DNA of 64,000 bases from UBA4085 sp964556755. Its GTDB lineage: Bacteria; Acidobacteriota; Aminicenantia; Aminicenantales; UBA4085. The notes beneath the pieces are model-generated. The model was not told the origin of the DNA. It searched no databases and saw only the letters and a program-made list of their open reading frames with translations. The stretch lies in assembly GCA_964556755.1 (NCBI GenBank), contig CAZKXI010000004.1, forward strand, positions 1 to 64,000, given 5' to 3'. How positions within the stretch are numbered: the stretch's first letter is position 1; each line of letters opens with the position of its first letter. The position numbers and the translations under genes were made by a program. Positions 33,844 to 41,814 of the stretch are shown piece after piece.

Positions 33844-34707
33844 ATGCCCTCTCGAACCTCGATCCTCGGCGCCCTGGCCATGGCCGCCACGGCCTTTCTC
33901 TGGAGCCTGGCCGGCCTGTTCATCAAGGTCCTCGACTGGCCGCCGCTGACCATCGCCGGCTTCCGCAGCCTGATCGCCCTCCTGGTCATCTCTCTCCTGG
34001 TCAAGCGCCCCCGCTTCCACGGCTCCTTCCCCCAGATCGCGGCCGGCGTCGCCAGCGCGGTGACGATGCTGCTCTTTGTCTCGGCCAACAAGGCCACCAC
34101 GTCGGCCAACGCCATCCTCCTTCAGTACGTCGGTCCCGTCTTTACGGCCTTTATCGCCGCTTGGCTGCTGAAGGAGAAGATCCGGCTGGAGCATATCGCG
34201 GCCTTCCTCTTCGTCGTCGGCGGGATGGCCCTGATGTTCCTGGACAAGATCGGCGGCGGGACGACCTGGGGCAATATCCTGGCCGTCCTGTCCGGGCTGA
34301 CCTTCAGCTTCTACTTCGTCTTCATGCGGATGCAGAAGGACGGCTCGCCGGTGGAATCGATCTTGATCGCCCACGCCCTGACCGCGGCGGCCGGGATCGG
34401 GACGGCGCTCTTCCGGCCGGCGCCCCCCGTCACGTGGGGGGCCGTGGGCGCGATCGTCGTCCTGGGGGCCGTCCAGGTCGGCGTCTCGGCCATCCTTTTC
34501 GTCTACGCCATCCGCCGCGTCTCGGCCGTCTCGGCCAACCTGATCGCCGTGATCGAGCCGGTCTTCAATCCGCTGTGGGTCTTCCTGGCCCTGGGCGAGG
34601 TCCCGGGCGCCCGAGCCCTGGCCGGCGGGGCGGTCATCATGGCCGCCGTCACGGCGGCCTCGGTCATCAGCGCTCGCAGGGCCGCGGGGCCGGCGTCTTT
34701 GCGATGA
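33844..34707 (+). CDS. EamA/DMT-superfamily transporter
   Basis: A 287-residue inner-membrane protein with ten predicted helices in two EamA repeats (about 8-138 and 150-282). Repeat signatures include FLWSLAGLFIKVL near the start, NAILLQYVGPVFTAF at the end of repeat one and SANLIAVIEPVFNPLWVFLALGE in repeat two. Members export or import amino acids, nucleotides or other metabolites; substrate cannot be told. No Shine-Dalgarno is evident before the ATG. It diverges from pepD and converges on the exported RidA gene. Confidence 0.92.
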   Translation: MPSRTSILGALAMAATAFLWSLAGLFIKVLDWPPLTIAGFRSLIALLVISLLVKRPRFHGSFPQIAAGVASAVTMLLFVSANKATTSANAILLQYVGPVFTAFIAAWLLKEKIRLEHIAAFLFVVGGMALMFLDKIGGGTTWGNILAVLSGLTFSFYFVFMRMQKDGSPVESILIAHALTAAAGIGTALFRPAPPVTWGAVGAIVVLGAVQVGVSAILFVYAIRRVSAVSANLIAVIEPVFNPLWVFLALGEVPGARALAGGAVIMAAVTAASVISARRAAGPASLR

Positions 34708-34725
34708 AGCCCGATCGACCGAGCC

Positions 34726-35190
34726 TCAGGGCTTGATGGCGATGGCCTCGATTTCCACCCGGGCCTGCAGGGCTAGGCCGGCGGCTTGAAAGGTGGCCCG
34801 GGCGGGGGGAGCGGAGGGGAAGAACTCGGCGTAGACCTTGTTCATGGCCGCGAACTCGGCCATATCGGCCAGGATGACCGTGGTCTTGACGACTCGGTCC
34901 AAAGAGCTGCCGGCCGCTTCCAGGACCGCTTTCAAGTTCTCGAGCGCTTGGCGTGTTTCGGCCTCGATGCCGCCCGTGACGAGCCGGCCCGCGGCAGGAT
35001 TGATGCCCAGCTGCCCGGAGCAGAAGATCAGCCCGCCGGCGGCGATGGCCTGAGAGTACGGCCCGATGGCCTTGGGGGCCCGGTCGGTCTGGACGACCGC
35101 CTTGGCCGGACCCTGGGGTGTCGCGGCGAGGGCGGCTGCGCCGACCAGGGCCAGGGCCAGGCTGAGCAAGGAGATGAGGGTCTTCTTCAT
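34726..35190 (-). CDS. Exported RidA-family protein
   Basis: A 154-residue RidA homologue with an N-terminal signal peptide (MKKTLISLLSLALALVGAAA, cleavage around ALAA). The mature part keeps GPYSQAI, FCSGQLGINPAAG, KTTVILADMAEFAAMN and the active-site Arg in PPARATF plus VEIEAIAI, so it should be catalytically competent. RidA proteins are normally cytosolic; a periplasmic form suggests handling of imines/enamines or a binding role outside. It shares the block EFAAMNKVY with the cytosolic paralogue at 23809-24189. ATG at 35190 has AAGGAG upstream. It follows the SCP2 gene by 14 bp. Confidence 0.92.
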   Translation of the reverse strand: MKKTLISLLSLALALVGAAALAATPQGPAKAVVQTDRAPKAIGPYSQAIAAGGLIFCSGQLGINPAAGRLVTGGIEAETRQALENLKAVLEAAGSSLDRVVKTTVILADMAEFAAMNKVYAEFFPSAPPARATFQAAGLALQARVEIEAIAIKP

Positions 35191-35204
35191 GGCGGGGCTC
35201 CTTG

Positions 35205-35603
35205 TCAGAACGTCGAAGGGATGCCGGCCAGGACCTTGTTGACCCGGTCGGCGATGGCGGCCAGCTTGAGGGCTTTGAGCATATTGCCCTTGAGCTTCAG
35301 CTTGCCGGTCAGGATGGCGTTCGGCGCCTCCAGCTCGGCCCGGGCGATCTTGGCGAACGTCTCGTACGGCCCGGAGATCTGAAACTCCGCCTCGGGCGGC
35401 TCGCCGTCGCCGAGCGCCAGCTCGGTCAGGACCCCTTCTTGGAGCCGGAAGAGAATGTACTTGCTCCCGCCACCGGGACAGTCCGTATGCTGATGAACGA
35501 GAGAAGTCGTGGCCCGGTCCAGCTTCTCGGGCGCGAGCTCGGCCTTGAGCTTGCGTTCGGCCTCGCTCCGCCACTCCTCGGTCAGATAAGCCAGGGATGA
35601 CAT
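35205..35603 (-). CDS. SCP2 sterol-binding-domain protein
   Basis: A 132-residue protein matching the SCP-2 sterol-transfer fold: amphipathic strands KYILFRLQEGV, AEFQISGPYETFAKIARAELE and the lipid-tunnel end AILTGKLKLKGNMLKALKL. Bacterial stand-alone SCP2 proteins bind acyl chains or hydrophobic ligands; no catalytic motif exists. A CPGGG segment precedes the domain core. ATG at 35603 has AAGGAGG upstream. First gene of a two-gene unit with the exported RidA, driven by a near-consensus promoter. Confidence 0.88.
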   Translation of the reverse strand: MSSLAYLTEEWRSEAERKLKAELAPEKLDRATTSLVHQHTDCPGGGSKYILFRLQEGVLTELALGDGEPPEAEFQISGPYETFAKIARAELEAPNAILTGKLKLKGNMLKALKLAAIADRVNKVLAGIPSTF

Positions 35604-35628
35604 GTCGGCCTCCTTGCGGGAAAAGACC

Positions 35629-35657
35629 TTTATAAGCGAGCCGCCCGCCCCTGTCAA
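35629..35657 (-). promoter_or_regulatory. Promoter of SCP2-RidA unit
   Basis: Minus strand perfect TTGACA (35657-35652), 17-bp spacer, TATAAA (35634-35629); start site near 35622, leader about 20 nt containing AAGGAGG. Confidence 0.75.
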
Positions 35658-35693
35658 TTCGGGCTCGCCTCCGATCTCGGCTCTTCGGCCGGG

Positions 35694-36686
35694 TCAAAGC
35701 TCATCCGGGTCGAGGGCGGCGTCGAGCGCCGGGCCGGGAAGGCTCGTCACAAGGTGATGGCAGAAGGCGCAAGCGTTGGAAGTCCGGCCGGGGAATGACG
35801 CTCCGCCGGCTAAAAGGCGGCGGCGGATGGCGCTCAAGCCGCTCCGGTAAATGGTCCGGACGAAGGGATTCCGATTAGCGGCGGCGATGATCTCGGGCGC
35901 CGTTTGCCGGCGGATATCGCCGATGGTCAGGCGGTCGCTGTCGGTGGCGTAGCCGCAGCAGGCTTTGACCGAGCCGTCCGGTTGGATGTAGAGGACATGA
36001 CCCGGCCCGGAGCAATAGTCCTCCTTAAACCAGGCGCGATCCCAAGGCGCGGCCCATCCGGCTGCTCGGCCGACCGGAACCAGATCCACATAGGAGATGG
36101 GGAGGATGAGATCGGGCGAGACGATCCTCCGGCGGGCCCCGCGACCGATGCGCCGGGCGCCCAACCGGGCGGACAAGGCTTCCAGGAGGGCTTCGGTCTC
36201 CCGGTCCCGGCCGCCGCGGACAGCGATCAGGCCGGCGATGTCGGGCCGGTTCCAGATTTGCGCGGCCGCCTCGATGAAGAGGGCCGGCTTGCGGACGCTC
36301 CGGCCGTGAAAGGCGTCCAGGCTGACATAGAAGGATCCGTCGTAGCCCTTGTCCCGCAGACGGGTCAGCCTGTCATTGAGCTCGTCGCGGGTCTTGAACC
36401 AGACCGCGTTGGTCGTGATTCGATCGAACAACAGGCCCAGGCGGACGGCCCGGGCCGTGACCGCTTCCAAGAACGCCGGCTGGAGGAAAGGCTCGCCGCC
36501 GGTGAATCCGACGCGCTCCACCGAGGTGCCGCGGCAGGAGTCGAGGAATCGCAGAGCGGCGGCGAGGGGGAGGCGCCGCGGGCCCGGTTCGACCGCGCAG
36601 TGGCGGCAGCGGAGATTGCAGGCGGTCGAGGGGGCGAAGAGCGCCTCCCGCGGCTCGAATCCGGGTCCCGGCTTGGCTCGTCCCAT
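35694..36686 (-). CDS. Radical SAM protein with SPASM-like C-terminal cysteines
   Basis: A 330-residue radical S-adenosylmethionine enzyme. The SAM-cluster motif is STACNLRCRHC at about 20-30, followed by GFTGGEPFLQP (the GGE SAM-contact) and FYVSLDAFHG. The C-terminal part has cysteines in KEDYCSGPGHVLYIQPDGSVKAC-type spacing and CAFCHHL, i.e. a SPASM/twitch-like auxiliary cluster site. Such enzymes modify peptides or proteins or act as anaerobic sulfatase-maturase relatives; no precursor peptide is recognised nearby, so substrate is unknown. Start ATG has only a distant AGAAGGGG. A weak promoter-like pair (TTGACC/TAAGAG) lies at 36707-36735. Confidence 0.88.
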   Translation of the reverse strand: MGRAKPGPGFEPREALFAPSTACNLRCRHCAVEPGPRRLPLAAALRFLDSCRGTSVERVGFTGGEPFLQPAFLEAVTARAVRLGLLFDRITTNAVWFKTRDELNDRLTRLRDKGYDGSFYVSLDAFHGRSVRKPALFIEAAAQIWNRPDIAGLIAVRGGRDRETEALLEALSARLGARRIGRGARRRIVSPDLILPISYVDLVPVGRAAGWAAPWDRAWFKEDYCSGPGHVLYIQPDGSVKACCGYATDSDRLTIGDIRRQTAPEIIAAANRNPFVRTIYRSGLSAIRRRLLAGGASFPGRTSNACAFCHHLVTSLPGPALDAALDPDEL

Positions 36687-36748
36687 GGCTTGGCTTCGCG
36701 CCCCTTCTCTTAGTCCTTTTTCCGGATCCGGTCAACGGCCGCGGCGCG

Positions 36749-36777
36749 TTGACTTTGCCCGATCCGGCCCCTACAAT
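36749..36777 (+). promoter_or_regulatory. Promoter of znuACB, leaderless layout
   Basis: TTGACT (36749-36754), 17-bp spacer, TACAAT (36772-36777). The ATG at 36786 is 8 nt beyond the -10 box and no Shine-Dalgarno exists, so the transcript should start within about 2 nt of the start codon. No obvious Zur-type palindrome was found. Confidence 0.72.
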
Positions 36778-36785
36778 GAATCGAA

Positions 36786-37724
36786 ATGCACCTCCTCGCC
36801 GGCCTCCCGCTCTTTCTCGCGCTTTTATCCGGGGGGGCTGGCCTTCCCGCGGCGGGCGGGGCCGGGGAGCGGAAGCCTCTCGCGGCGGCCACCGTCTTCC
36901 CCTTGGCCGAGCTCGCCCGCGCCGTGGCAGGAGATGCGGTCGAGGTCCTTCAGCTTCTCCCCCCGGGGGCCGATGTCCACACCTGGCAGCCGCGCGTCGG
37001 CGATGTCCGCCGCCTGGCCGGGGCCGATCTTGTGGTCTCGATCGGTTCCGGACTCGAGCCTTGGCTGCCCGGACTCGTCAAGGGCGCTGGGGCCGGCCAC
37101 GTCCCGAGCCTGGAAGCGAGTCGAGGCCTGGACCTTTTGGAAGGCCATGAGGGACACGCCGCCGGGGAAGAGCCCGACGGGCGAGGCCGGGAGGACCACG
37201 ATCCCCATGTCTGGCTGGACTTCCTTCAGGATGAGAAGATCGTCGACGCGCTGGCCGGCGCGCTGGCGAAGCTTGTCCCGGCCGAGACGGCCGGATTCCG
37301 GAGCCGCGCGGAGGACCTCAAAAAGCGCCTGCGGGCGCTTGACGCCTCCTACCGCGAAGGGCTGTCCGGCTGCGCCGGACGCGAGATCTTTCTGGCCGGC
37401 CACGCCGCCTTCGGATATCTAGCCCGCCGCTACGGCCTGGTCCAGGTGCCGGTCTACGGCGTCAGCCCCGACGCCGCTCCGACGCCGAAGACCACGGCCG
37501 GGATCGCGGCCCGGGCCAGGCGGGCCAAGGCCCGGACCATCTTCTACGAGCCGGGCGCGGGCGACAAGGTGGCCCGCCTGATCGCGGCCGAAGCCGGGGC
37601 CGACGTCCGGCTCCTCCATCCCGGCCACAACATCACCCCGGCCCAGCGCGAGGCCGGCGTCGGATTCTTCGAGCTGATGGCCGAGAACCTGGAGGCCCTG
37701 CGCCATGGCCTGGCCGGACGCTGA
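36786..37724 (+). CDS. znuA: Zinc/manganese ABC transporter substrate-binding protein
   Basis: A 312-residue periplasmic cluster A-I metal-binding protein. Signal peptide about 1-25. Metal ligands expected in PPGADVHTWQP (His), HDPHVWLD (His), LAGHAAFGYLARRYG (His) and IFYEPGAGDK (Glu). A short His/Asp/Glu-rich loop precedes DPHVW (about 118-140), typical of zinc-type members. It delivers Zn2+ (or Mn2+) to the ZnuB/ZnuC permease encoded immediately downstream, whose ATPase gene overlaps by 20 bp. Start secure because the signal peptide begins here. Confidence 0.93.
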   Translation: MHLLAGLPLFLALLSGGAGLPAAGGAGERKPLAAATVFPLAELARAVAGDAVEVLQLLPPGADVHTWQPRVGDVRRLAGADLVVSIGSGLEPWLPGLVKGAGAGHVPSLEASRGLDLLEGHEGHAAGEEPDGRGREDHDPHVWLDFLQDEKIVDALAGALAKLVPAETAGFRSRAEDLKKRLRALDASYREGLSGCAGREIFLAGHAAFGYLARRYGLVQVPVYGVSPDAAPTPKTTAGIAARARRAKARTIFYEPGAGDKVARLIAAEAGADVRLLHPGHNITPAQREAGVGFFELMAENLEALRHGLAGR

Positions 37725-38487
37725 GCGGACCGAGAGCCGCGCCGCCGGGCTCGTCCGGGCCGAGGGGGTCTCTTTCTCCTTCGGCTTCCGCCGCGTCTTG
37801 GAGGATGTCTCTCTGGCCATCGGCGCCGGCGATTTCCTGGCCCTGCTCGGTCCCAACGGCTCCGGCAAGACGACCCTGGTCAAGGTCCTCCTCAATCTCC
37901 TCAGCCCGCAGAGCGGCCGGGTCCTGCTCTGGGGACGGCCGGCCGCGGAGTTCGCGGAATGGGAGCGGATCGGCTACATTCCCCAGAAGGCGACCCACTT
38001 CGACGCCTCCTTCCCGGCCTCGGCCCGCGAAGTCGTGGCCATGGCCCTGCGCTCGACCCGCTCCGCCGTCCGCCTCCCGCGCCGGGCCCGGGAGGACGCC
38101 ATCCGCCAGGCCCTTGACCTGGTCGGCATGGACGAGCACCGCGACCGCCCCATCGGCCGTCTGTCCGGGGGGCAGCAGCAGCGGGTCTTCATCGCTCGGG
38201 CCATCGTCACCCGGCCGGGCCTGCTCTTCCTGGACGAGCCCACGGCCGGAGTGGACGCCGTGACGCAGGAGCGGTTCTACGACCTGCTCGGCCGGCTCAA
38301 CACCGACCAGGGCATCACCATCGTCCTGGTGACCCACGACATCGGGATCGTCGACAAGCACGTCAGCCGGGTCGCCTGCCTGAACCAGCGGCTGATCTAC
38401 CACGGCAGCCACGAGGACTTCTGCCGCTCCGGCGTCGTCGAGGAGATGCTGGCCGGCGGCCATCATCTCGTCTCCCACCGCCATTGA
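37705..38487 (+). CDS. znuC: Zinc/manganese ABC transporter ATP-binding protein
   Basis: A 260-residue ABC ATPase of the metal-uptake family. Walker A is LGPNGSGKTT at about 50-59, the ABC signature is RLSGGQQQRVFIARA, Walker B is LLFLDEPTAGVD and the switch His is in LVTHDIG. The N-terminal 20 bp overlap with znuA and the 10-bp gap to znuB show a single operon. The C-terminus has a His-rich end (GGHHLVSHRH), which might bind metal. Confidence 0.95.
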   Translation: MAWPDAERTESRAAGLVRAEGVSFSFGFRRVLEDVSLAIGAGDFLALLGPNGSGKTTLVKVLLNLLSPQSGRVLLWGRPAAEFAEWERIGYIPQKATHFDASFPASAREVVAMALRSTRSAVRLPRRAREDAIRQALDLVGMDEHRDRPIGRLSGGQQQRVFIARAIVTRPGLLFLDEPTAGVDAVTQERFYDLLGRLNTDQGITIVLVTHDIGIVDKHVSRVACLNQRLIYHGSHEDFCRSGVVEEMLAGGHHLVSHRH

Positions 38488-38497
38488 GGATGCCGAC

Positions 38498-39301
38498 GTG
38501 ATCGAAGCCTTCCTCCGCTACGCCTTCCTGCAGCGGGCCCTGGCGGCCGGCCTGTTCATCGCCCTGGCTTGCGCCGTTCTGGGCGTCTTCCTCCTTCTGC
38601 GCAAGGACGCCATGATCGGGCATGGGATGTCCCATGTGGCCTTCGCCGGCGTGGCCTTGGGCCTCTGCGTCGGCGGGATGCCCCTGCTGTCCGCCCTGGT
38701 CGTCTCCGTCGCCGGGGCCTTGGCCATCATGAAGCTCAAGGAGAAGGCCGGGCTGCACGGCGACACGGCCATCGCCATCTTCAGCTCGGTCGGGCTGGCC
38801 GCCGGCGTCATCCTGGCCTCCGTCTCGGGGCGCTTCAATGTGGCCCTGTTCGGGTATCTCTTCGGCGATGTCCTAGCCATCGAGCCTCTCGAGGTCGGCC
38901 TGTCGATCGGGCTGGCCGTCCTCGTCATCGGGCTGGTCGCCTGGCTCTACCCGCGCTTCCTCTTCATGACCTTCGACCGCGAGGCGGCCCGGGTGGCCGG
39001 GGTGCCGGTCCGGAGGCTGGACGCGCTGATCACGGTGCTGGCCGCGGTGACCATCGTCCTGGGCATGAAGATCGTGGGCATCCTCATGGTCGCCGCCCTG
39101 CTGGTCATCCCGGCCGCGGCCGGGCTGCAGACCGCCCGCAGCTTCCGGGGCGCGATGATCGGCGCCTGCCTGGTGGCGGCCCTGTCCGTGACGGCGGGCT
39201 TGGCGGCGGCTTACGCCCTGGATTGGCCGGCTTCGGGGACGATCGTCCTGGGCGCCTTCCTCCAGTTCGGCTTCCTCTTCCTCGTCCGCCGCAGGTCCTA
39301 G
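38498..39301 (+). CDS. znuB: Zinc/manganese ABC transporter permease
   Basis: A 267-residue ABC-3 family inner-membrane permease with about eight helices. Family blocks: LLLRKDAMIGHGMSHVAFAGVALG near the N-terminus (split here as DAMIGHGMSHVAFAG), LFGYLFGDVLAI and KIVGILMVAALLVIPAAAG. GTG at 38498 follows GAGGATGCCGAC. Last gene of znuACB; it converges on the diguanylate cyclase gene. Confidence 0.95.
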   Translation: MIEAFLRYAFLQRALAAGLFIALACAVLGVFLLLRKDAMIGHGMSHVAFAGVALGLCVGGMPLLSALVVSVAGALAIMKLKEKAGLHGDTAIAIFSSVGLAAGVILASVSGRFNVALFGYLFGDVLAIEPLEVGLSIGLAVLVIGLVAWLYPRFLFMTFDREAARVAGVPVRRLDALITVLAAVTIVLGMKIVGILMVAALLVIPAAAGLQTARSFRGAMIGACLVAALSVTAGLAAAYALDWPASGTIVLGAFLQFGFLFLVRRRS

Positions 39302-39328
39302 AGCGGCTCTCGGCGTCCTTCCCGGTTT

Positions 39329-39349
39329 CGGGGGCCTCTCGCGCCCCCG
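39329..39349. terminator. Possible bidirectional hairpin between znuB and the GGDEF gene
   Basis: Arms CGGGGGC / GCCCCCG with a 7-nt loop, midway in the 80-bp gap between two convergent genes. No T-tract on either side, so intrinsic termination is doubtful. Confidence 0.4.
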
Positions 39350-39381
39350 GGATCCGGCGGGAGAGCCTTTCCCGGTCGGGC

Positions 39382-40113
39382 TTACTTGATGAAGACGACG
39401 ACCTTGTTCTTCCCTTCCTTCTTGGCTCGGTAGAGCGCCGCATCGGCCAAGCCGATGACCTCCTCGGTCTTCTGGCTGAGGAAGGGCGAAGCGTAGACGC
39501 CGATGCTGACCGTGATCTGACAGGTCTTGTCCCCGCCCGCCCCGACGCGGAAGGGGAAGAGCGAGATCTCCTTGCGGATGCGCTCGGCCGCCGCCGCCGC
39601 GTCGAGGCAGGAGGTCTGGGGCAGGATGACCAGGAACTCCTCGCCGCCGTAGCGGCCGGCCACGTCGGAGGAGCGGATGACGTCCTGGAGCAGCTCCCCG
39701 AAGGCGCGCAGGATCCGGTCTCCGACGATGTGGCCGTAGCGGTCGTTGAGCGGCTTGAAGTCGTCCAAGTCGATCATCATCAGGCTGAGGGCCGACTTGT
39801 AGCGCTCGCCGCGGTGGATCTCCTCCTGAAGCCGGGCCTTGATGTAGGTCTGGTTGTAGAGGCCGGTCAGGCCGTCCCGCACGGCCAGGGTCGTCAGCCG
39901 CTCGCTGAGGGCGATGCCGCTGAGGGCGATGATCAGGATCAGGACGAAGCCCAAGGTCAGGATGGAGCGCTCCAGGGCCCGGAAGCCGATCCAGCTCCAG
40001 TACTGGGGGATGAGATCGCCGAGCGAGATGTAGACGAGATAGGCCCCGACCAGGACGATGATCAGCCACAGGCGCTTCTTCAGACCCCTGCTGACGACCG
40101 GAAGCTTGCGCAT
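39382..40113 (-). CDS. Membrane diguanylate cyclase (GGDEF)
   Basis: A 243-residue inner-membrane enzyme making cyclic di-GMP from two GTP. Two N-terminal helices (WLIIVLVGAYLVYI and ILTLGFVLILIIALSG) flank a short loop; the GGDEF domain fills about 80-243 with DALTGLYN-like DGLTGLYNQTY, the substrate block DLDDFKPLNDRYGH and active site GRYGGEEFLVILP. The inhibitory I-site RxxD (RSSD) sits five residues before GGEEF, so product inhibition is expected. No sensory domain beyond the short loop is present. It lies 24 bp after FTCD in a minus-strand operon. ATG follows GAGGGGGAG. Confidence 0.95.
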   Translation of the reverse strand: MRKLPVVSRGLKKRLWLIIVLVGAYLVYISLGDLIPQYWSWIGFRALERSILTLGFVLILIIALSGIALSERLTTLAVRDGLTGLYNQTYIKARLQEEIHRGERYKSALSLMMIDLDDFKPLNDRYGHIVGDRILRAFGELLQDVIRSSDVAGRYGGEEFLVILPQTSCLDAAAAAERIRKEISLFPFRVGAGGDKTCQITVSIGVYASPFLSQKTEEVIGLADAALYRAKKEGKNKVVVFIK

Positions 40114-40137
40114 GGATAGTCTCCCCCTCGGCCGCGT

Positions 40138-41814
40138 CTAAGACTTGGCCAGCTCCTTCTCCATCCGCCGCGCGACGGCGGCGGCCGCCCGCAGGACCTG
40201 CCGGCGAAGGTCGGCGGCGCGGGCGGCGGTGCGGACCTTGAAGTCCTCATCCTTGATCCCCGGCAGATTGATCCGGACGTTGTAGTAGGCGCCCTCGGCC
40301 GCGGCCCGGGCGGCCAGCGCGGCGACGCCGGCGTCGCTGAGAGAGTTGCGGTTGCCTTCGCGCGCGGCCTGATCAGCCAGCTCGCAGAGCTCCAGGGCGG
40401 CTTCCAAGGTCCGCAGCGGCACGAGAGTGGCCTGGCGGGTCGCCGCCTCCACGGCGGCGTCCCGCTCGCGGGCTTGCTCCTCGGTCGCTTTCGGCAGCCG
40501 CAAGGCGTCCATGACCGCGTTGAAGGCCTCGGTATCGCGGTCGACCAGGGCCAGGTATTCGTCCTTGAGGGCTTGGGCCCGCAGGGCCGCCGCGTTCAAG
40601 GCTTCGGCGGCCTTCTCGTAGCCCTTCTTGCCCACGGTCAGATTGGCGACCATCGACGACAGTCCGGCCGAGAGGGCCCCGCAGAGGGCCGCCACGCTGC
40701 CGCCCCCCGGGGCCGGAGAATCCATGGACAGCTCGTCGGCGAAGTCCCTCACGGTTCGGCCCACGAGGGCCTTGGCCGGCGCCTCGAACTGAAATTCGAT
40801 GATCTTCTTCTTCGGATCGAAAGGCGTCACGTCGGACAAGCCCAGGGACCGGACCGCGGTCCGGATCAGCTCGGGCTCCGGCGCGCCCGAGCACTTGCCC
40901 TGCTTCAGGAGGTAGTGCCGCCCGGAAGCCAGAAGGGCCTCCTTGGGGATCAGCCCGACCAGCTCGCTGCCGGTGACCCGCAGCCCCATGGCCGCGGCCA
41001 GGATGCGGACCTCGTCGAAGACGGCGTGGATGGGCGTCAGCTTGTAGTTGGTGAAGTTGATCGAGATCTGCGCGGTCTGGTAGTCCTCTATGTACCAGCC
41101 GACGGCCTTGACGTGGCTGAACTTCCCCGGCACCTTGATGGCCGCCCCGGAGGCGTCGCGAACGATGGCGCCGTCCTTGTCGCGCTGGGCCCGGCCGCTC
41201 TCCCGGATGGACAGGGCGATCTCGTTGGCCAGGCGCCGGTCGCGCGTGTTGAGGTTGATGTTGTAGGCGATCAGGAACTCGCGGGCCCCGATGACCGTGG
41301 CCCCGGAGCGGGCGTTGAAGACCGGCTCGCCGCAGTCGGGCGCCCAGGCCGGGTCCCTCAGCTTCTCGGGCAGGCCCTCGTACTCGCCCTGACGGACGGC
41401 GGCCAGGTTGCGGCGCTCGGGCCGGAGGGCGGCCTCCTCGTAGAAGTAGACCGGGATGCCCAGCTCGTCCGCCACCCGGCGGCCGAGGGCGTGGGCCAGG
41501 GCGGCGCAGTCGGCCATGGTCAGGCCGGAGACCGGGATGAAGGGGCAGACGTCGGTGGCTCCGATGCGGCTGTGGGCGCCCTTGTGGACGGCCATGTCGA
41601 TGACCTGGGCGGCCTTGCGGATGGCCCGGAAGGCGGCTTCGGAGGCGGCTTCGGGCGAGGCGACGAAGGTGACCACGGTCCGGTTGGTCGACTCCCCGGG
41701 GTCGACGTCCAGCAGCTTGACGCCGGCCACCGCCTCGATCTCGGCCGTGATGGCCCGGATCTTATCCTTGTCCCGTCCCTCGCTGAAGTTGGGGACGCAC
41801 TCGACGATCTTCAT
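40138..41814 (-). CDS. ftcD: Glutamate formimidoyltransferase / formimidoyl-THF cyclodeaminase
   Basis: A 558-residue bifunctional folate enzyme. The formiminotransferase part (about 1-300) begins VECVPNFSEGRDKDKI and has the active-site His in DMAVHKGAHSRIGATD; the cyclodeaminase part (about 340-558) has SMDSPAPGGGSVAAL and VANLTVGKKGY. It moves the formimino group from formiminoglutamate (histidine breakdown) to tetrahydrofolate and releases ammonia to give methenyl-THF. Fusion order is as in the mammalian enzyme. Its ATG overlaps the preceding M16 gene by 4 bp, although no hut genes are in the window. AAAGGAG lies upstream. Confidence 0.96.
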   Translation of the reverse strand: MKIVECVPNFSEGRDKDKIRAITAEIEAVAGVKLLDVDPGESTNRTVVTFVASPEAASEAAFRAIRKAAQVIDMAVHKGAHSRIGATDVCPFIPVSGLTMADCAALAHALGRRVADELGIPVYFYEEAALRPERRNLAAVRQGEYEGLPEKLRDPAWAPDCGEPVFNARSGATVIGAREFLIAYNINLNTRDRRLANEIALSIRESGRAQRDKDGAIVRDASGAAIKVPGKFSHVKAVGWYIEDYQTAQISINFTNYKLTPIHAVFDEVRILAAAMGLRVTGSELVGLIPKEALLASGRHYLLKQGKCSGAPEPELIRTAVRSLGLSDVTPFDPKKKIIEFQFEAPAKALVGRTVRDFADELSMDSPAPGGGSVAALCGALSAGLSSMVANLTVGKKGYEKAAEALNAAALRAQALKDEYLALVDRDTEAFNAVMDALRLPKATEEQARERDAAVEAATRQATLVPLRTLEAALELCELADQAAREGNRNSLSDAGVAALAARAAAEGAYYNVRINLPGIKDEDFKVRTAARAADLRRQVLRAAAAVARRMEKELAKS

